Positions 35,225 to 45,512 of a stretch of DNA of 64,000 bases are shown piece after piece (the stretch's first letter is position 1; each line of letters starts with the position of its first letter). The position numbers and the translations under genes are program-made. The notes under the pieces were generated by a model. The model did no database searches and was not told the DNA's origin. It saw only the letters and a program-made list of their open reading frames with translations. Where the stretch lies: contig NZ_QLSU01000011.1 in the NCBI RefSeq assembly GCF_003268775.1, forward strand, positions 62,001 to 126,000, read 5' to 3'. The stretch is from Paraburkholderia unamae. GTDB taxonomy: Bacteria; Pseudomonadota; Gammaproteobacteria; Burkholderiales; Burkholderiaceae.

Positions 35225-38200
35225 ATGCTTCAGATGTCCCGGCGCCAGTTCCTCAAGGTCACGGCAACGTCGCTGGCGGGTTCCAGCCTCGCGTTGATGG
35301 GTTTCGCACCCGACAACGCGCTTGCCGAGGTCCGACAATACAAACTGGCGCGCACCACTGAAACCCGCAACACCTGCCCGTATTGCTCGGTCGGTTGCGG
35401 AATCCTCATGTACGGTCTCGGCGATGGCGCGAAAAACGCGACGACGAGCATCATCCATATCGAGGGCGATCCCGATCACCCCGTCAATCGCGGCACGCTG
35501 TGCCCGAAGGGCGCGAGCCTGATCGATTTCATTCATAGCGAGAGCCGCCTCAAGTATCCCGAGTACCGGGCGGCCGGCACGAACGAATGGAAGCGCATGT
35601 CGTGGGATGAGGCGCTCGATCGCATCGCGAAGCTGATGAAGGAAGATCGCGACGCGAATTTCGTCGAGAAGACCGACGACGGCAAGACCGTGAACCGCTG
35701 GTTGACCACGGGCATGCTGGCCGCTTCGGCGGGCAGCAACGAAGTCGGCTATCTCACGCACAAAGTGGCCCGCAGCATGGGCCTGCTCGCATTCGACAAC
35801 CAGGCGCGTGTCTGACACGGCCCGACGGTGGCAGGTCTTGCCCCGACGTTTGGCCGTGGTGCGATGACGAACCATTGGGTCGACATTCGCAATGCGGACG
35901 TGATTCTGGTGATGGGCGGCAATGCGGCCGAGGCGCATCCGTGCGGCTTCAAGTGGGTCACGGAGGCGAAGGCGCACCGCAAGGCGCGGCTCATCGTGGT
36001 GGACCCGCGCTTCACGCGCACGGCATCGGTCGCGGACTACTACGCGCCGATCCGCACCGGCACGGACGTCGCCTTCCTTGGCGCGGTGATCAACTATTTG
36101 CTCACCAACGACAAGATCCAGCACGAGTACGTGAAGAACTACACGGACTTCTCGTTCATCGTGCGCGAGGACTACGCGTTCAACGACGGCATCTTCTCGG
36201 GCTACGATCCGCAGAAGCATGCGTATCCGGACAAGTCGTCGTGGAATTACGAGCTCGGCGACGACGGTTTCGTGAAGACCGACGACACGTTGCAGAACCC
36301 GCGCTGCGTGTATCAACTGCTCAAGCAGCATTACTCGCGCTATACACCGGAAATGGTGGAGAAGGTCTGCGGCACGCCGAAGGACAAATTCCTCAAGGTG
36401 TGCGAAATGCTCGCGACCACGGCCGAGCCCGGCCGCGCGGGCACGATCATGTACGCGCTCGGCTGGACCCATCACTCGATCGGCTCGCAGAATATCCGCA
36501 CCGGCGCGATGGTGCAGCTGCTGCTCGGCAATATCGGCATCGCGGGCGGCGGCATGAACGCGCTGCGCGGCCACTCGAACATCCAGGGGCTGACCGACCT
36601 CGGGCTCATGTCGAACCTGCTCACGGGCTACATGACGCTGCCGTTCGAAGCGGAGCAGGACTACGGCGAGTACATCAAGAAGCGCGCCGCGCAGCCCATG
36701 CGGCCGAATCAACTGAGCTACTGGAAGAACTACGGCGCCTTCTTCGTGAGCTTCATGAAGTCGTGGTGGGGCGATGCGGCCACGAAGGACAACAACTGGG
36801 GCTACGACTGGCTGCCCAAGCTCGACAAGCCGTACGACCTGTTGCAGACCATCGAGCTGATGAATCAGGGCAAGGTCAACGGCTATATCTGCCAGGGCTT
36901 CAACGTGCTTGCGTCCGCGCCGGACAAGGCCAAGACGGTCTCCGCGCTCAGCAAGCTCAAGTGGCTCGTGATCATGGACCCGCTCGCCATCGAAACGTCC
37001 GAGTTCTGGAAGAAGTACGGCGACTATAACGACGTCGACCCGACTGCGATCCAGACCGAGGTGTTCCGTCTGCCCACCACGTGTTTCGCGGAGGAAAACG
37101 GCTCGCTCGTGAGTTCGAGCCGCGTGCTGCAATGGCACTGGAAGGGCGCGGAGCCGCCGGGCGAAGCGAAGAGCGACCTCGAAATCATGTCGGGCCTTTT
37201 CCTGCGCATGCGCGCGGCGTACCAGAAGGACGGCGGCAAGCTGCCCGATCCGATCGTCAAGCTCGACTGGCCGTATTCGGATCCCGCGAGCCCGACGCCG
37301 GAAGAACTGGCGAAGGAGTACAACGGCCGTGCGCTCGCCGACCAGACAGATGCGAAAGATCCCACCAAGGTGCTCGTGAAGAAGGGCGAGCAGCTTTCGG
37401 CCTTCGCGCAACTGAAGGACGACGGCACGACCGCGAGCGGCTGCTGGATCTTCTGCGGCGCTTGGACCCAGGCGGGCAACCAGATGGGCCGGCGCGACAA
37501 CGACGACCCCACGGGCATCGGCCAGACGCTCAACTGGGCCTGGGCGTGGCCCGCGAACCGGCGCGTGCTCTACAACCGCGCCTCGTGCGACCTGGCGGGC
37601 AAGCCTTTCGATCCCACCCGCAAGCTGATTGCCTGGAACGGCAGCGCGTGGACCGGCGCGGACATTCCCGACTACAAGGCCGACGAAGCGCCTGATCTGG
37701 GCATGGGGCCGTTCATCATGAACCCCGAGGGTGTGGCGCGCTTCTTCGCCCGCGACGGCATGAACGAAGGTCCGTTCCCTGAGCACTACGAACCGTTTGA
37801 GAACCCGCTCGGCTACAACCCGTTCCATCCGAACAATCCGCTTGCCACGAGCAATCCGGCGGCGCGCGTGTTCCCCGACGACCGCAAGACCTTCGGGACC
37901 GCGCAGCAGTTTCCGCATGTGGCGACCACCTACCGGCTCACCGAGCATTTCCACTTCTGGACGAAGCACGCGCGGCTGAACGCGATCATCCAGCCGCAGC
38001 AGTTCGTGGAGATCGGCGAGGCGCTTGCGAAGGAAGTGGGCGTGGTGGCGGGCGAGCGCGTGAAGGTGTCGAGCAATCGGGGCTATCTGATTGCTGTGGC
38101 CGTGGTCACCAAGCGCATCAAGCCGCTCACCATCGAAGGCAAGACCGTGCATACCGTTGGCGTGCCGCTGCACTGGGGCTTCAAGGGGCTCACGAAACCG

Positions 38201-38296
38201 GGTTATCTGACGAATACGCTCACGCCACCCGTGGGCGACGGCAATTCGCAGACACCCGAGTTCAAGTCGTTCCTCGTGAAAGTCGAAAAGGCATAG
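35225..38296 (+). CDS. fdnG: Formate dehydrogenase alpha subunit, selenocysteine-containing (FdnG/FdoG type)
   Basis: 1023 residues including Sec197, read through the TGA at 35813-35815. The flanks NQARV-U-HGPTVAGLAPTFG match E. coli FdnG around its Sec196. The N-terminus has a twin-arginine signal (SRRQFLK) and a 4Fe-4S cluster at Cys51, Cys54, Cys58 and Cys93. The molybdopterin domains follow (NADVILVMGGNAAEAHPCGF, GNIGIAGGGMNALRGHSNIQ). It oxidises formate to CO2 in the periplasm using bis-MGD, Sec and FeS. GAGGA precedes the ATG at 35225; a TATACT box lies at 35186. First gene of fdnGHI. Annotation software would split it at the TGA; it is not a pseudogene. Confidence 0.95.
35813..35856 (+). 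promoter_or_regulatory. Sec codon UGA and bacterial SECIS element
   Basis: UGA at 35813 is followed directly by a hairpin whose apical part is GGCA-GGTCT-TGCC (35830-35842). The GGUCU loop and its distance from the UGA match the E. coli fdnG/fdhF SECIS recognised by SelB. The lower stem involves CACGGCCCGACGG and the following CCCCGACG bases. Confidence 0.88.
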
Positions 38297-38308
38297 GGGG
38301 CGCGAACC

Positions 38309-39247
38309 ATGGCATTTCAATCACTCGACATCAAGCGCCTTTCGGCCACCACCACGCCGCCACCCGGCGTGCGCGAACCGGTCACGGGCGAGGTCGCGAA
38401 GCTCATCGACGTGACCAAGTGCATTGGCTGCAAGGCCTGCCAGACCGCGTGCATGGAGTGGAACGATCTGCGCGACGAAATCGGCGTCAATACGGGCGTC
38501 TACGACAACCCGCACGATCTCACCGAGCACTCGTGGACCGTGATGCGATTCTCCGAATACGAGAATCCGGACGGCAACCTCGAATGGCTGATCCGCAAGG
38601 ACGGCTGCATGCACTGCGAGGACCCGGGCTGTTTGAAGGCGTGTCCTTCGCCGGGCGCGATCGTGCAGTACACGAACGGCATCGTGGATTTCCACGAGGA
38701 AAAGTGCATTGGCTGCGGCTTTTGCATCACGGGTTGCCCGTTCAATATTCCACGCCTTTCGCAGAAGGACCGGCGCGTCTACAAGTGCACGCTCTGCTCC
38801 GACCGCGTGGCTGTGGGGCAGGAACCCGCGTGCGTGAAGACCTGCCCGACGGGCGCGATCGTGTTCGGCACCAAGGAAGACATGAAGCAGCACGCGGCCG
38901 AGCGCATCGTGGACCTCAAGGAGCGTGGTTTCGAAAACGCCGGGCTTTACGATCCGCCAGGCGTGAGCGGTACGCACGTGATGTACGTGCTGCATCACGC
39001 CGATCAGCCCTCGCTCTATCACGGGCTGCCTGATCGCCCGCGCATCAGCCCGATGGTGCGGCTCTGGAAGGGCGCGGCCAAACCGATTGCGCTAGGCATC
39101 ATGGCGCTCACGGCGCTGGCCGGTTTCTTCCACTACACGCGGATCGGCCCGAACGAAGTGACGGAAGAAGATGAAGTTGCCGCGCGCGACGAGGCGCGGC
39201 GCATGCGTGGCGAACCGCCCGAGGAGCGCAACGATGAAAGACGATGA
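38309..39247 (+). CDS. fdnH: Formate dehydrogenase beta (iron-sulfur) subunit
   Basis: 312 residues. Four ferredoxin-type 4Fe-4S sets are visible: CIGCKACQTAC, CMHCEDPGCLKAC, CIGCGFCITGC, and CTLCSDRVAVGQEPACVKTC. One C-terminal transmembrane helix (ALGIMALTALAGFF) anchors it. It passes electrons from FdnG to the cytochrome b subunit. It starts 12 bases after fdnG and overlaps fdnI by 14 bases. Confidence 0.95.
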   Translation: MAFQSLDIKRLSATTTPPPGVREPVTGEVAKLIDVTKCIGCKACQTACMEWNDLRDEIGVNTGVYDNPHDLTEHSWTVMRFSEYENPDGNLEWLIRKDGCMHCEDPGCLKACPSPGAIVQYTNGIVDFHEEKCIGCGFCITGCPFNIPRLSQKDRRVYKCTLCSDRVAVGQEPACVKTCPTGAIVFGTKEDMKQHAAERIVDLKERGFENAGLYDPPGVSGTHVMYVLHHADQPSLYHGLPDRPRISPMVRLWKGAAKPIALGIMALTALAGFFHYTRIGPNEVTEEDEVAARDEARRMRGEPPEERNDERR

Positions 39248-39860
39248 ACCGCAACTGATCCAGCGCTATACGCCCAACGAGCGCAGCAATCACTGGATTA
39301 CCGCGATCAGCTTCATTCTGCTCGCGCTCTCGGGTCTCGCGATGTTTCATCCGTCGATGTCGTTTCTCTATGCGGTGCTGGGCGGCGGGCAGTGGACGCG
39401 CATTCTGCATCCGTTCATCGGCATCGTGATGTTCGTTTCGTTCCTGATCCTTGCGCTGCGCTTCTGGCATCACAACTATCTGGACAAGGACGACATCCAG
39501 TGGATGAAGCAGATGGGCGATGTGCTGAACAATCGCGAGGACAAACTGCCCGAGATCGGCCGCTACAATGCGGGACAGAAGCTGTTATTCTTCGTGATGG
39601 TGGTTTGCCTCGTGCTGTTGCTCGTGAGCGGCATCGTGATCTGGCGGCGATATTTCTCGCTGTATTTCCCGATCGAGATGATCCGGCTCTCTTCGTTGGT
39701 GCACGCGGTGGCGGCTTTCGTGCTGATATGCGGCATCATCGTCCATATCTACGCGGCCCTGTGGGTGAAGGGCTCGATCGGTGCGATGACGCGCGGCTAC
39801 GTCACCTGGGGCTGGGCGAGAAAGCATCATCCGCGCTGGTTCCGCGAGAGCATCAAATAG
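39234..39860 (+). CDS. fdnI: Formate dehydrogenase gamma subunit, cytochrome b556
   Basis: 208 residues with four transmembrane helices (WITAISFILLALSGLAMF, FIGIVMFVSFLILALRF, KLLFFVMVVCLVLLLVSGIV, SLVHAVAAFVLICGIIVHIY). The heme-ligand histidines are in RSNHW, HPFIG and HAVAAF. It delivers formate electrons to the quinone pool. The start at 39234 overlaps the end of fdnH. Whether the enzyme is of the nitrate-linked (Fdn) or aerobic (Fdo) type cannot be told from sequence. Confidence 0.93.
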   Translation: MKDDEPQLIQRYTPNERSNHWITAISFILLALSGLAMFHPSMSFLYAVLGGGQWTRILHPFIGIVMFVSFLILALRFWHHNYLDKDDIQWMKQMGDVLNNREDKLPEIGRYNAGQKLLFFVMVVCLVLLLVSGIVIWRRYFSLYFPIEMIRLSSLVHAVAAFVLICGIIVHIYAALWVKGSIGAMTRGYVTWGWARKHHPRWFRESIK

Positions 39861-39907
39861 CACACAGGCAGCGCGCCGCGCGCCATGCAGGCGCCGGCGC
39901 TTGCGGC

Positions 39908-39941
39908 AAACCGCCGGCCCGGCAGGGCGCGGCGGTTTTTT
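39908..39941 (+). terminator. Strong intrinsic terminator between fdnI and fdhE
   Basis: AAACCGCC (39908-39915) pairs with GGCGGTTT (39931-39938) and is followed by six T (39936-39941) and then CTTT. It follows the last structural gene and precedes the fdhE start by 32 bases. Confidence 0.82.
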
Positions 39942-39972
39942 CTTTGGTGGAGCGTACTGGAGCACCCCCGTC

Positions 39973-40905
39973 GTGACGCAACGCACTCTCGACCCCGAGC
40001 AGATTCAGGCGCTCGACCCCTCGGCGATACCCCGCATCCGCCTGCCCGAGCGCGCCGCGCATTTCAGCACGCGCGCCGCGCGCTTGCGGCGCCTCGCCGA
40101 CCACAACCCGATTGGCGGCTACGTACGCCTGATGGCGGCGCTGGTGGACGCGCAGCAGCACGCGCTCGAACACTACAGCGCGCCCATGCCTTCGCGCGAG
40201 GACATCGCCAACGCGCAACGCCATTCCATGCCGATCCTGCCCGCGCTTTCCGGTGAGCGCGATCCGCAATGGCGCAGCGTGCTTTATCGGCTTGCCGATC
40301 GCGTGGAAGCCGCGGGTGCGGTGACGCCCGCGCTCGCGAACGTGCTGGACACGCTGCGCGCGATGGACGAAGCGCAACTCGAAGCCCAGGCCGACGCGAT
40401 CCTCGCGCAGCGCTACACGGAAATCGCGCCGGCCACCGCGCCGTTCATCATGGCCGCGCTACAGGTGGTGTGGACCGATCTCGCGAGCCGCATCGACATA
40501 CGCGACGTGCCCTATGTCGATGCGCCGGGCGTGTGCCCCGTATGCGGCTCGCCGCCCGTTGCGAGCATCGTGCGCATTGGCGGCGCGTACCAGGGCTATC
40601 GTTATACGCAATGCGGCCTGTGCGGCACCGAGGCGCACGTGGTGCGCGTGAAGTGCACGAACTGCGATTCGACCAAGGGCATCGCCTATCAGGGCATCGA
40701 CGGCGGCAATCCCGCGCTCAAGGCCGAATCGTGCGACGAGTGCCATACGTATCGCAAGATCGGCTATCTGGAGAAGGACATGGACTTCGAGCCGCTCGCC
40801 GACGACCTCGCGAGCCTCACGCTCGACTTGCTGATGAGCGACGCGGGCTACCGCCGCGCGAGCCCGAACCCCTTGCTCTGGCCCGAAGTGCCCGGCGACC
40901 AGTGA
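39973..40905 (+). CDS. fdhE: Formate dehydrogenase accessory protein FdhE
   Basis: 310 residues from a GTG at 39973 (VTQRTLDPEQIQALDP). The frame is open further upstream, but that region is the terminator. GGAG lies 12 bases before the GTG. Four CxxC motifs, CPVC, CGLC, CTNC and CDEC, in the C-terminal half bind iron as in FdhE of E. coli. It is needed in the cytosol for maturation of the twin-arginine-exported formate dehydrogenase. It precedes selA by 15 bases. Confidence 0.92.
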   Translation: MTQRTLDPEQIQALDPSAIPRIRLPERAAHFSTRAARLRRLADHNPIGGYVRLMAALVDAQQHALEHYSAPMPSREDIANAQRHSMPILPALSGERDPQWRSVLYRLADRVEAAGAVTPALANVLDTLRAMDEAQLEAQADAILAQRYTEIAPATAPFIMAALQVVWTDLASRIDIRDVPYVDAPGVCPVCGSPPVASIVRIGGAYQGYRYTQCGLCGTEAHVVRVKCTNCDSTKGIAYQGIDGGNPALKAESCDECHTYRKIGYLEKDMDFEPLADDLASLTLDLLMSDAGYRRASPNPLLWPEVPGDQ

Positions 40906-40920
40906 GGAGACCCGCGCGAT

Positions 40921-42387
40921 ATGAGTGAAACCGTGGGCCAGGCAACGGAACACGATGCGCGCGCGCTCAATGCGCTGCTCGCGAAGATGCCGGCGGTGGA
41001 GCGCGTGATCGCCTCGCCGGACGCGCAAGCGCTGATCGCACAGTATGGCCGCACGCAGGTGCTGGCCGCGATACGCGCGACGCAGGACGCCTGGCGGCGC
41101 GACGCGCAGGCAGGCGTGCTGAAGCCTGTCGATCAGGATAGCGAACCATTTTCTTTGGAGCGCGTGCTGGCTGCCGTCACGCTACGCCTTGCGGAGCGCG
41201 CACAAAGCCGGCTTCGTCCGGTGTTCAATCTCACGGGCACGGTGCTGCACACGAATCTCGGCCGCGCGCTGTTGCCTGACGAAGCCGTTCAGGCCGTGGT
41301 GCAGGCGCTCACGCAACCCGCGAACCTCGAATTCGATCTCGCAAGCGGCAAACGCGGCGACCGCGACGACCTGATCGATTCGCTCATCTGCGAACTGACC
41401 GGGGCCGAGGCCGCTACTGTCGTCAACAACAACGCGGCAGCGGTGTTGTTGCTGCTCAGCGCACTCGCCTCGCGCAAGGAGGTCGTTGTTTCGCGCGGCG
41501 AGCTGGTCGAGATCGGCGGGGCGTTTCGTATTCCCGACATCATGAGCCGTGCGGGCGCGCGCCTGCGTGAAATCGGCACGACCAACCGCACGCATCTGAA
41601 GGACTACGAAGCGGCTATCAATGCGCGCACGGCGCTGCTGATGAAAGTCCATTGCAGCAACTATGCGATCAGTGGCTTCACGAAAAGCGTCGAGCTGGAC
41701 GCACTCGCGCCGCTTGCGCGGCAGCATGGCCTGCCGGTGGCCGTCGATCTGGGCAGCGGGACGCTCGTCGATCTTGCGCAATGGGGGCTGCCTGCGGAGC
41801 CCACGGTGCGCGCGACCGTTGAAGCGGGTGCGGACCTCGTGACCTTCAGCGGCGACAAGCTGCTGGGCGGACCGCAGGCCGGGCTGATTGTCGGGCGCAA
41901 GGAGCTGATCGCCAGGATCAAAAAGCATCCGCTCAAGCGCGCACTGCGCGTGGGCAAGCTCACGCTCGCGGCGCTCGAACCGGTGCTGCGGCTCTATCAG
42001 GCGCCCGAATTCTTGCAGGAACGGCTCACGACGCTGCGCCTGCTCACGCGTCCCGCCGCGCACATGCACGAAGCCGCGCAGCGCGCGCTGCCCGCGTTGC
42101 AGCGCGCATTGGGCGAAGCGTATGCCGCGAGCGTCGAGCCGATGTTCAGCCAGATCGGCAGCGGCGCACTGCCTGTGGACGTGCTGCCAAGCAGCGGACT
42201 CGTGGTGCGCCACGCGGGCAAGGGCGGCAGCGGCCGCGCGCTGCTCAAGCTCGAACGCGCGTTGCGCGGGCTGACGCGGCCCGTGATCGGCCGCATTGCC
42301 GACGACGCCTTGCGGCTGGACCTGCGCTGTCTCGAACCCGCTGACGAAGCGGCGTTCGTCGCGCAACTGGCGGAGCTGCGCCTGTGA
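40921..42387 (+). CDS. selA: L-seryl-tRNA(Sec) selenium transferase
   Basis: 488 residues. A PLP-dependent enzyme with the lysine K313 in VTFSGDKLLGGPQAG and the upstream blocks RPVFNLTGTVLHTNLGRALL and AATVVNNNAAAVLLLLSAL. It converts Ser-tRNA(Sec) to Sec-tRNA(Sec) with selenophosphate. The last bases overlap the selB start (GTGA). SelD, which makes selenophosphate, is not in the window. Confidence 0.96.
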   Translation: MSETVGQATEHDARALNALLAKMPAVERVIASPDAQALIAQYGRTQVLAAIRATQDAWRRDAQAGVLKPVDQDSEPFSLERVLAAVTLRLAERAQSRLRPVFNLTGTVLHTNLGRALLPDEAVQAVVQALTQPANLEFDLASGKRGDRDDLIDSLICELTGAEAATVVNNNAAAVLLLLSALASRKEVVVSRGELVEIGGAFRIPDIMSRAGARLREIGTTNRTHLKDYEAAINARTALLMKVHCSNYAISGFTKSVELDALAPLARQHGLPVAVDLGSGTLVDLAQWGLPAEPTVRATVEAGADLVTFSGDKLLGGPQAGLIVGRKELIARIKKHPLKRALRVGKLTLAALEPVLRLYQAPEFLQERLTTLRLLTRPAAHMHEAAQRALPALQRALGEAYAASVEPMFSQIGSGALPVDVLPSSGLVVRHAGKGGSGRALLKLERALRGLTRPVIGRIADDALRLDLRCLEPADEAAFVAQLAELRL

Positions 42388-44303
42388 TCGTCGGCACGGC
42401 GGGGCATATCGATCATGGCAAGACGACGCTGGTTCGCGCGCTCACCGGCGTGGACACCGACCGTCTGAAAGAAGAGAAGGCGCGGGGCATTTCGATCGAA
42501 CTCGGCTACGCGTACCTGCCGCTCGCCAACGGCGACGTGCTGGGTTTCATCGACGTGCCCGGCCACGAAAAACTCGTGCACACGATGGCGGCGGGCGCGT
42601 GCGGCATCGACTTCGCCTTGCTCGTGATCGCGGCCGACGACGGCGTGATGCCGCAAACGCGCGAGCATTTCGCCATCCTCCAGTTGCTCGGCGTGCAGCA
42701 GGGCGCCATCGCGTTGACCAAGACCGACCGCGTGGATGCGGCGCGTCTCGACGCCGTGCGCGCCGAGATCGCCACATGGCTCGCCGATACGATGCTTGCG
42801 GACGCACCGGTTTTTGAAACCCAGGCGACGCAGCCGCAAGACGAAGGCGTGGCGCGCCTCGACGCCTGGTTGCGCGAGCGGGCGAGCACCTGGCGGGCGC
42901 GGCGCGACGACGGCCTCTTTCGCCTCGCGGTGGATCGCGTGTTCACGTTGACGGGACAGGGCACCGTGGTGACGGGCACCGTATTCGCGGGACGCGTGCA
43001 AGCGGGAGACGCGCTCGTGCTCGCGCCCGCCGGCGCGCCCGTGCGCGTGCGCGGCCTGCATGCCCAGAATCGCGCGGTGCAGGCGGGCCATGCGGGTGAG
43101 CGTTGCGCGCTCAATCTTGCGGGCATCGACAAGGAGCAGATTGCGCGCGGCGACTGGATTGTCGATGCGCGGCTCGCCCAGGCTGCCGTGCGCCTGGACG
43201 TCGAATTGCAGCTGCTCGACGATTCGGGCCTTACGTTGCAGCACTGGTCGCCGCTTCACGTGCATCTCGGCACGACGCACCGCGTGGCGAATGTGGCGCT
43301 GCTCGAAGGGGAAACGCTCGCGCCGGGCGGCCGCGCACGCGCGCAACTCGTATTCGACGCGCCATTGCATGCGTTGCCCGGCGACCGCTTCATCGTGCGC
43401 AATGCGCAGGCGAGCCGGACGGTGGGCGGCGGGCGCGTGCTCGATCCGTTCGGCCCTTCGAGGCGGCGTCGCACGCCGGAGCGTCGCGCGTGGCTCGATG
43501 CGTTGCGAGTGTGGCTCGACGAAGGACGCCTTGCGCCGCTCATCGCACAGGCGCCGCGCGGCATCGCGCGTGCGACGTTGATGCAGTTGACGGGCTACGC
43601 CGACGCCGCGCTCGACCTGCCCGCCGACGCCGTTGCGATCGCCCCGCAAGGACGCGACGACGAAGGCGCGGTGATCGCGCGTGCGCACTGGACGACGCTC
43701 ACGGGGCGCATTGTCGAAGTGCTTGCCGACTTTCACGCGCGCTCGCCCGATGAGCAAGGCCCGGACGCGGCGCGCCTGCGCCGCATGGCGGCGCCGCTCG
43801 TGAGCGATGCCGTGTGGCGAGCCGCGATCGAGGCGCTCGTGGCCGAAGGGCGCGTGGCGAGAAGCGGGCCGTGGTTGCATTTACCTTCGCACGCGGTGAC
43901 GCTCGATGCCGAAGACGAGGCGCTTGCGGCGCGGCTTTTGCCGTTGATCGCGCAGGGCCGTTTCGACGCGCCGTGGGTGCGCGATCTTGCGCGTGAAGCG
44001 CGGCAACCTGAAGAAAAGGTGCGTGCGTTACTGCGCAAGCTCGCGCGGCTCGGCATGGTGTATCAGGTCGTGCGCGATCTCTTTTACGATCGCGACACCG
44101 TGCAAACGCTGGCGCGCATCGTGGCGCGAATCACCACAGAGCAGGGCGGCGCGGTGAGCGCCGCCGCGTTTCGCGATGCCACTGCGCTGGGCCGCAAGCG
44201 CGCGATCCAGATTCTGGAGTTCTTCGATCGCGTTGGATATACTCGCTTTCAGCGCGATCTGCATGTGTTGCGGCTCGATAGCCGTATGCGCGAGTGGTTG
44301 TAG
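42384..44303 (+). CDS. selB: Selenocysteine-specific elongation factor
   Basis: 639 residues from a GTG overlapping the selA stop. GTPase motifs are G1 GHIDHGKT, G3 DVPGHEKL and G4 TKTDRVD within residues 1-170. EF-Tu-like domains II and III follow, and C-terminal winged helices (about 380-639) bind SECIS RNA. It brings Sec-tRNA(Sec) to UGA codons marked by a SECIS hairpin, here the one in fdnG. It ends 36 bases before selC. Confidence 0.96.
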   Translation: MIVGTAGHIDHGKTTLVRALTGVDTDRLKEEKARGISIELGYAYLPLANGDVLGFIDVPGHEKLVHTMAAGACGIDFALLVIAADDGVMPQTREHFAILQLLGVQQGAIALTKTDRVDAARLDAVRAEIATWLADTMLADAPVFETQATQPQDEGVARLDAWLRERASTWRARRDDGLFRLAVDRVFTLTGQGTVVTGTVFAGRVQAGDALVLAPAGAPVRVRGLHAQNRAVQAGHAGERCALNLAGIDKEQIARGDWIVDARLAQAAVRLDVELQLLDDSGLTLQHWSPLHVHLGTTHRVANVALLEGETLAPGGRARAQLVFDAPLHALPGDRFIVRNAQASRTVGGGRVLDPFGPSRRRRTPERRAWLDALRVWLDEGRLAPLIAQAPRGIARATLMQLTGYADAALDLPADAVAIAPQGRDDEGAVIARAHWTTLTGRIVEVLADFHARSPDEQGPDAARLRRMAAPLVSDAVWRAAIEALVAEGRVARSGPWLHLPSHAVTLDAEDEALAARLLPLIAQGRFDAPWVRDLAREARQPEEKVRALLRKLARLGMVYQVVRDLFYDRDTVQTLARIVARITTEQGGAVSAAAFRDATALGRKRAIQILEFFDRVGYTRFQRDLHVLRLDSRMREWL

Positions 44304-44339
44304 GCGCATCGGCTTACGATCACGGTTGAGTTGCTCGAA

Positions 44340-44435
44340 GGAAGGCATTCGTATCGGGTGGTACGGCCGGGCTTCAAACCCGGTTGGGGGCGTCAGCCGC
44401 TCCCGGGTCAGTTCGACTCTGGCTGCCTTCCGCCA
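44340..44435 (+). tRNA. selC: Selenocysteine tRNA, anticodon UCA
   Basis: 96 bases. An eight-base-pair acceptor stem, GGAAGGCA with TGCCTTCC, followed by GCCA, is diagnostic of bacterial tRNA(Sec). The anticodon arm CCGGG-CTTCAAA-CCCGG (44367-44383) carries TCA at 44374-44376. A long variable arm and a T loop GTTCGACTC follow. The encoded 3-prime CCA is present. It lies directly after selB, so the full insertion machinery except selD is clustered. Confidence 0.95.
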
Positions 44436-45512
44436 ATCATTGATGCAGTTGCGCTTTGAATCCGCCGCCGCCCCCTGTGGATTTGATCAATGAATGTCAT
44501 GTGCGACGCGATCACTTCTCGTCACGGTGAACACCCGGACACGGTGTCGTCTCAGATGCCACGCCTCACTATTTCTCTCCACTAGCTTTGTGCGTGATTT
44601 AGGCGGCATCAGCGTTGAGGCCAATGACGTTATTGGCCGCTTTCGTTGAAATTGTCATTGTTGCGCTCGTCGTTGTGTTCCTGTTCTTCGCCCGACTCGA
44701 ACCTGGCGTTTCCCTTGTATTCGACACAGGTTTTCTTTTCGGACTTCCTGACTGGTGCGCTCACTTGTCGCCCCCGCAGGCGCCAGGCAGTATCGCTGAG
44801 ATTACGACAATCGGAGCAGGTCGCTTGGGTGGCACTCGCTGCACGACTTCGTCTGGATGCGCTGCGGCCGGGCATTGATGCGACAGAGGAGCGCCCTTTG
44901 CAGTGAAGGGCATATGACGTTTCATAACGACCTCACCAGTGGCCGTTCCAGATCCATCGCGCTTGCTTCGACGGCGCCTTTTCCTGGCTGGCCGGTTGTA
45001 AGTGTTTGCACAATCGGACCAAAGTCCGGTGCTGACGAAAGCTAACCGCCCATTTCCGCAGGTGCTTTCGCGGCTGTAAGGCGGTAACAGCGACCTATCG
45101 GACTTTCGTCCGATATCCCCCCCGGCTTCACACGCCTAACCTGATCCGTGCACCGTTGCCGGACAGCGCGTACAAGCAGGTTGTACAAGCGGGTCGTCTG
45201 GTAGCGCAACTCCCGCCGATGATGACAACCGGAAAAGCTCGCGGCCCCCTTCGGCAGAGAGCGACTTGCGGCGGCTATCGCCACCCTGCCAGGCGACGAC
45301 AGCGAACTCACAGCGTCCCGGATGGCGAAACCGCTTGACGCCGGGTAGCGCGAGATACAACGCGGGTTGCCCACCTTCGGAGCAGAGCGCGTGGCGAGAG
45401 CGCCAAGCGTAGAGCTCGTTCGATCCGGGCTCGGACTGGAACAAGCCAGCCCATAGCGATCGCAGCGAACGCACGGTGTTGAGGGCCTTTCATTATCCAG
45501 ACGAGGTGAATC
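44436..45512. other. Gene-poor region after selC, probable accessory remnant
   Basis: About 1.1 kb of visibly lower GC with no convincing gene. Short ORFs exist on both strands (for example 44615-44878 plus, 45136-45474 minus), but none has recognisable domains, clear ribosome-binding sites or consistent codon use. It contains a near-perfect 20-bp palindrome at 44619-44638 (GGCCAAT arms). tRNA(Sec) genes are common integration sites; no integrase or duplicated tRNA end is visible here. Confidence 0.5.

Noticed and set aside
35813..35815. In-frame TGA that seems to make the formate dehydrogenase alpha gene a pseudogene
   Set aside because: Flanking residues match the Sec site of FdnG, a SECIS hairpin follows directly, and selA, selB and selC are downstream.
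44615..44878. 87-codon frame with one hydrophobic stretch
   Set aside because: The hydrophobic part comes from a T-rich run; the rest is low-complexity, there is no ribosome-binding site, and a palindrome overlaps its start.
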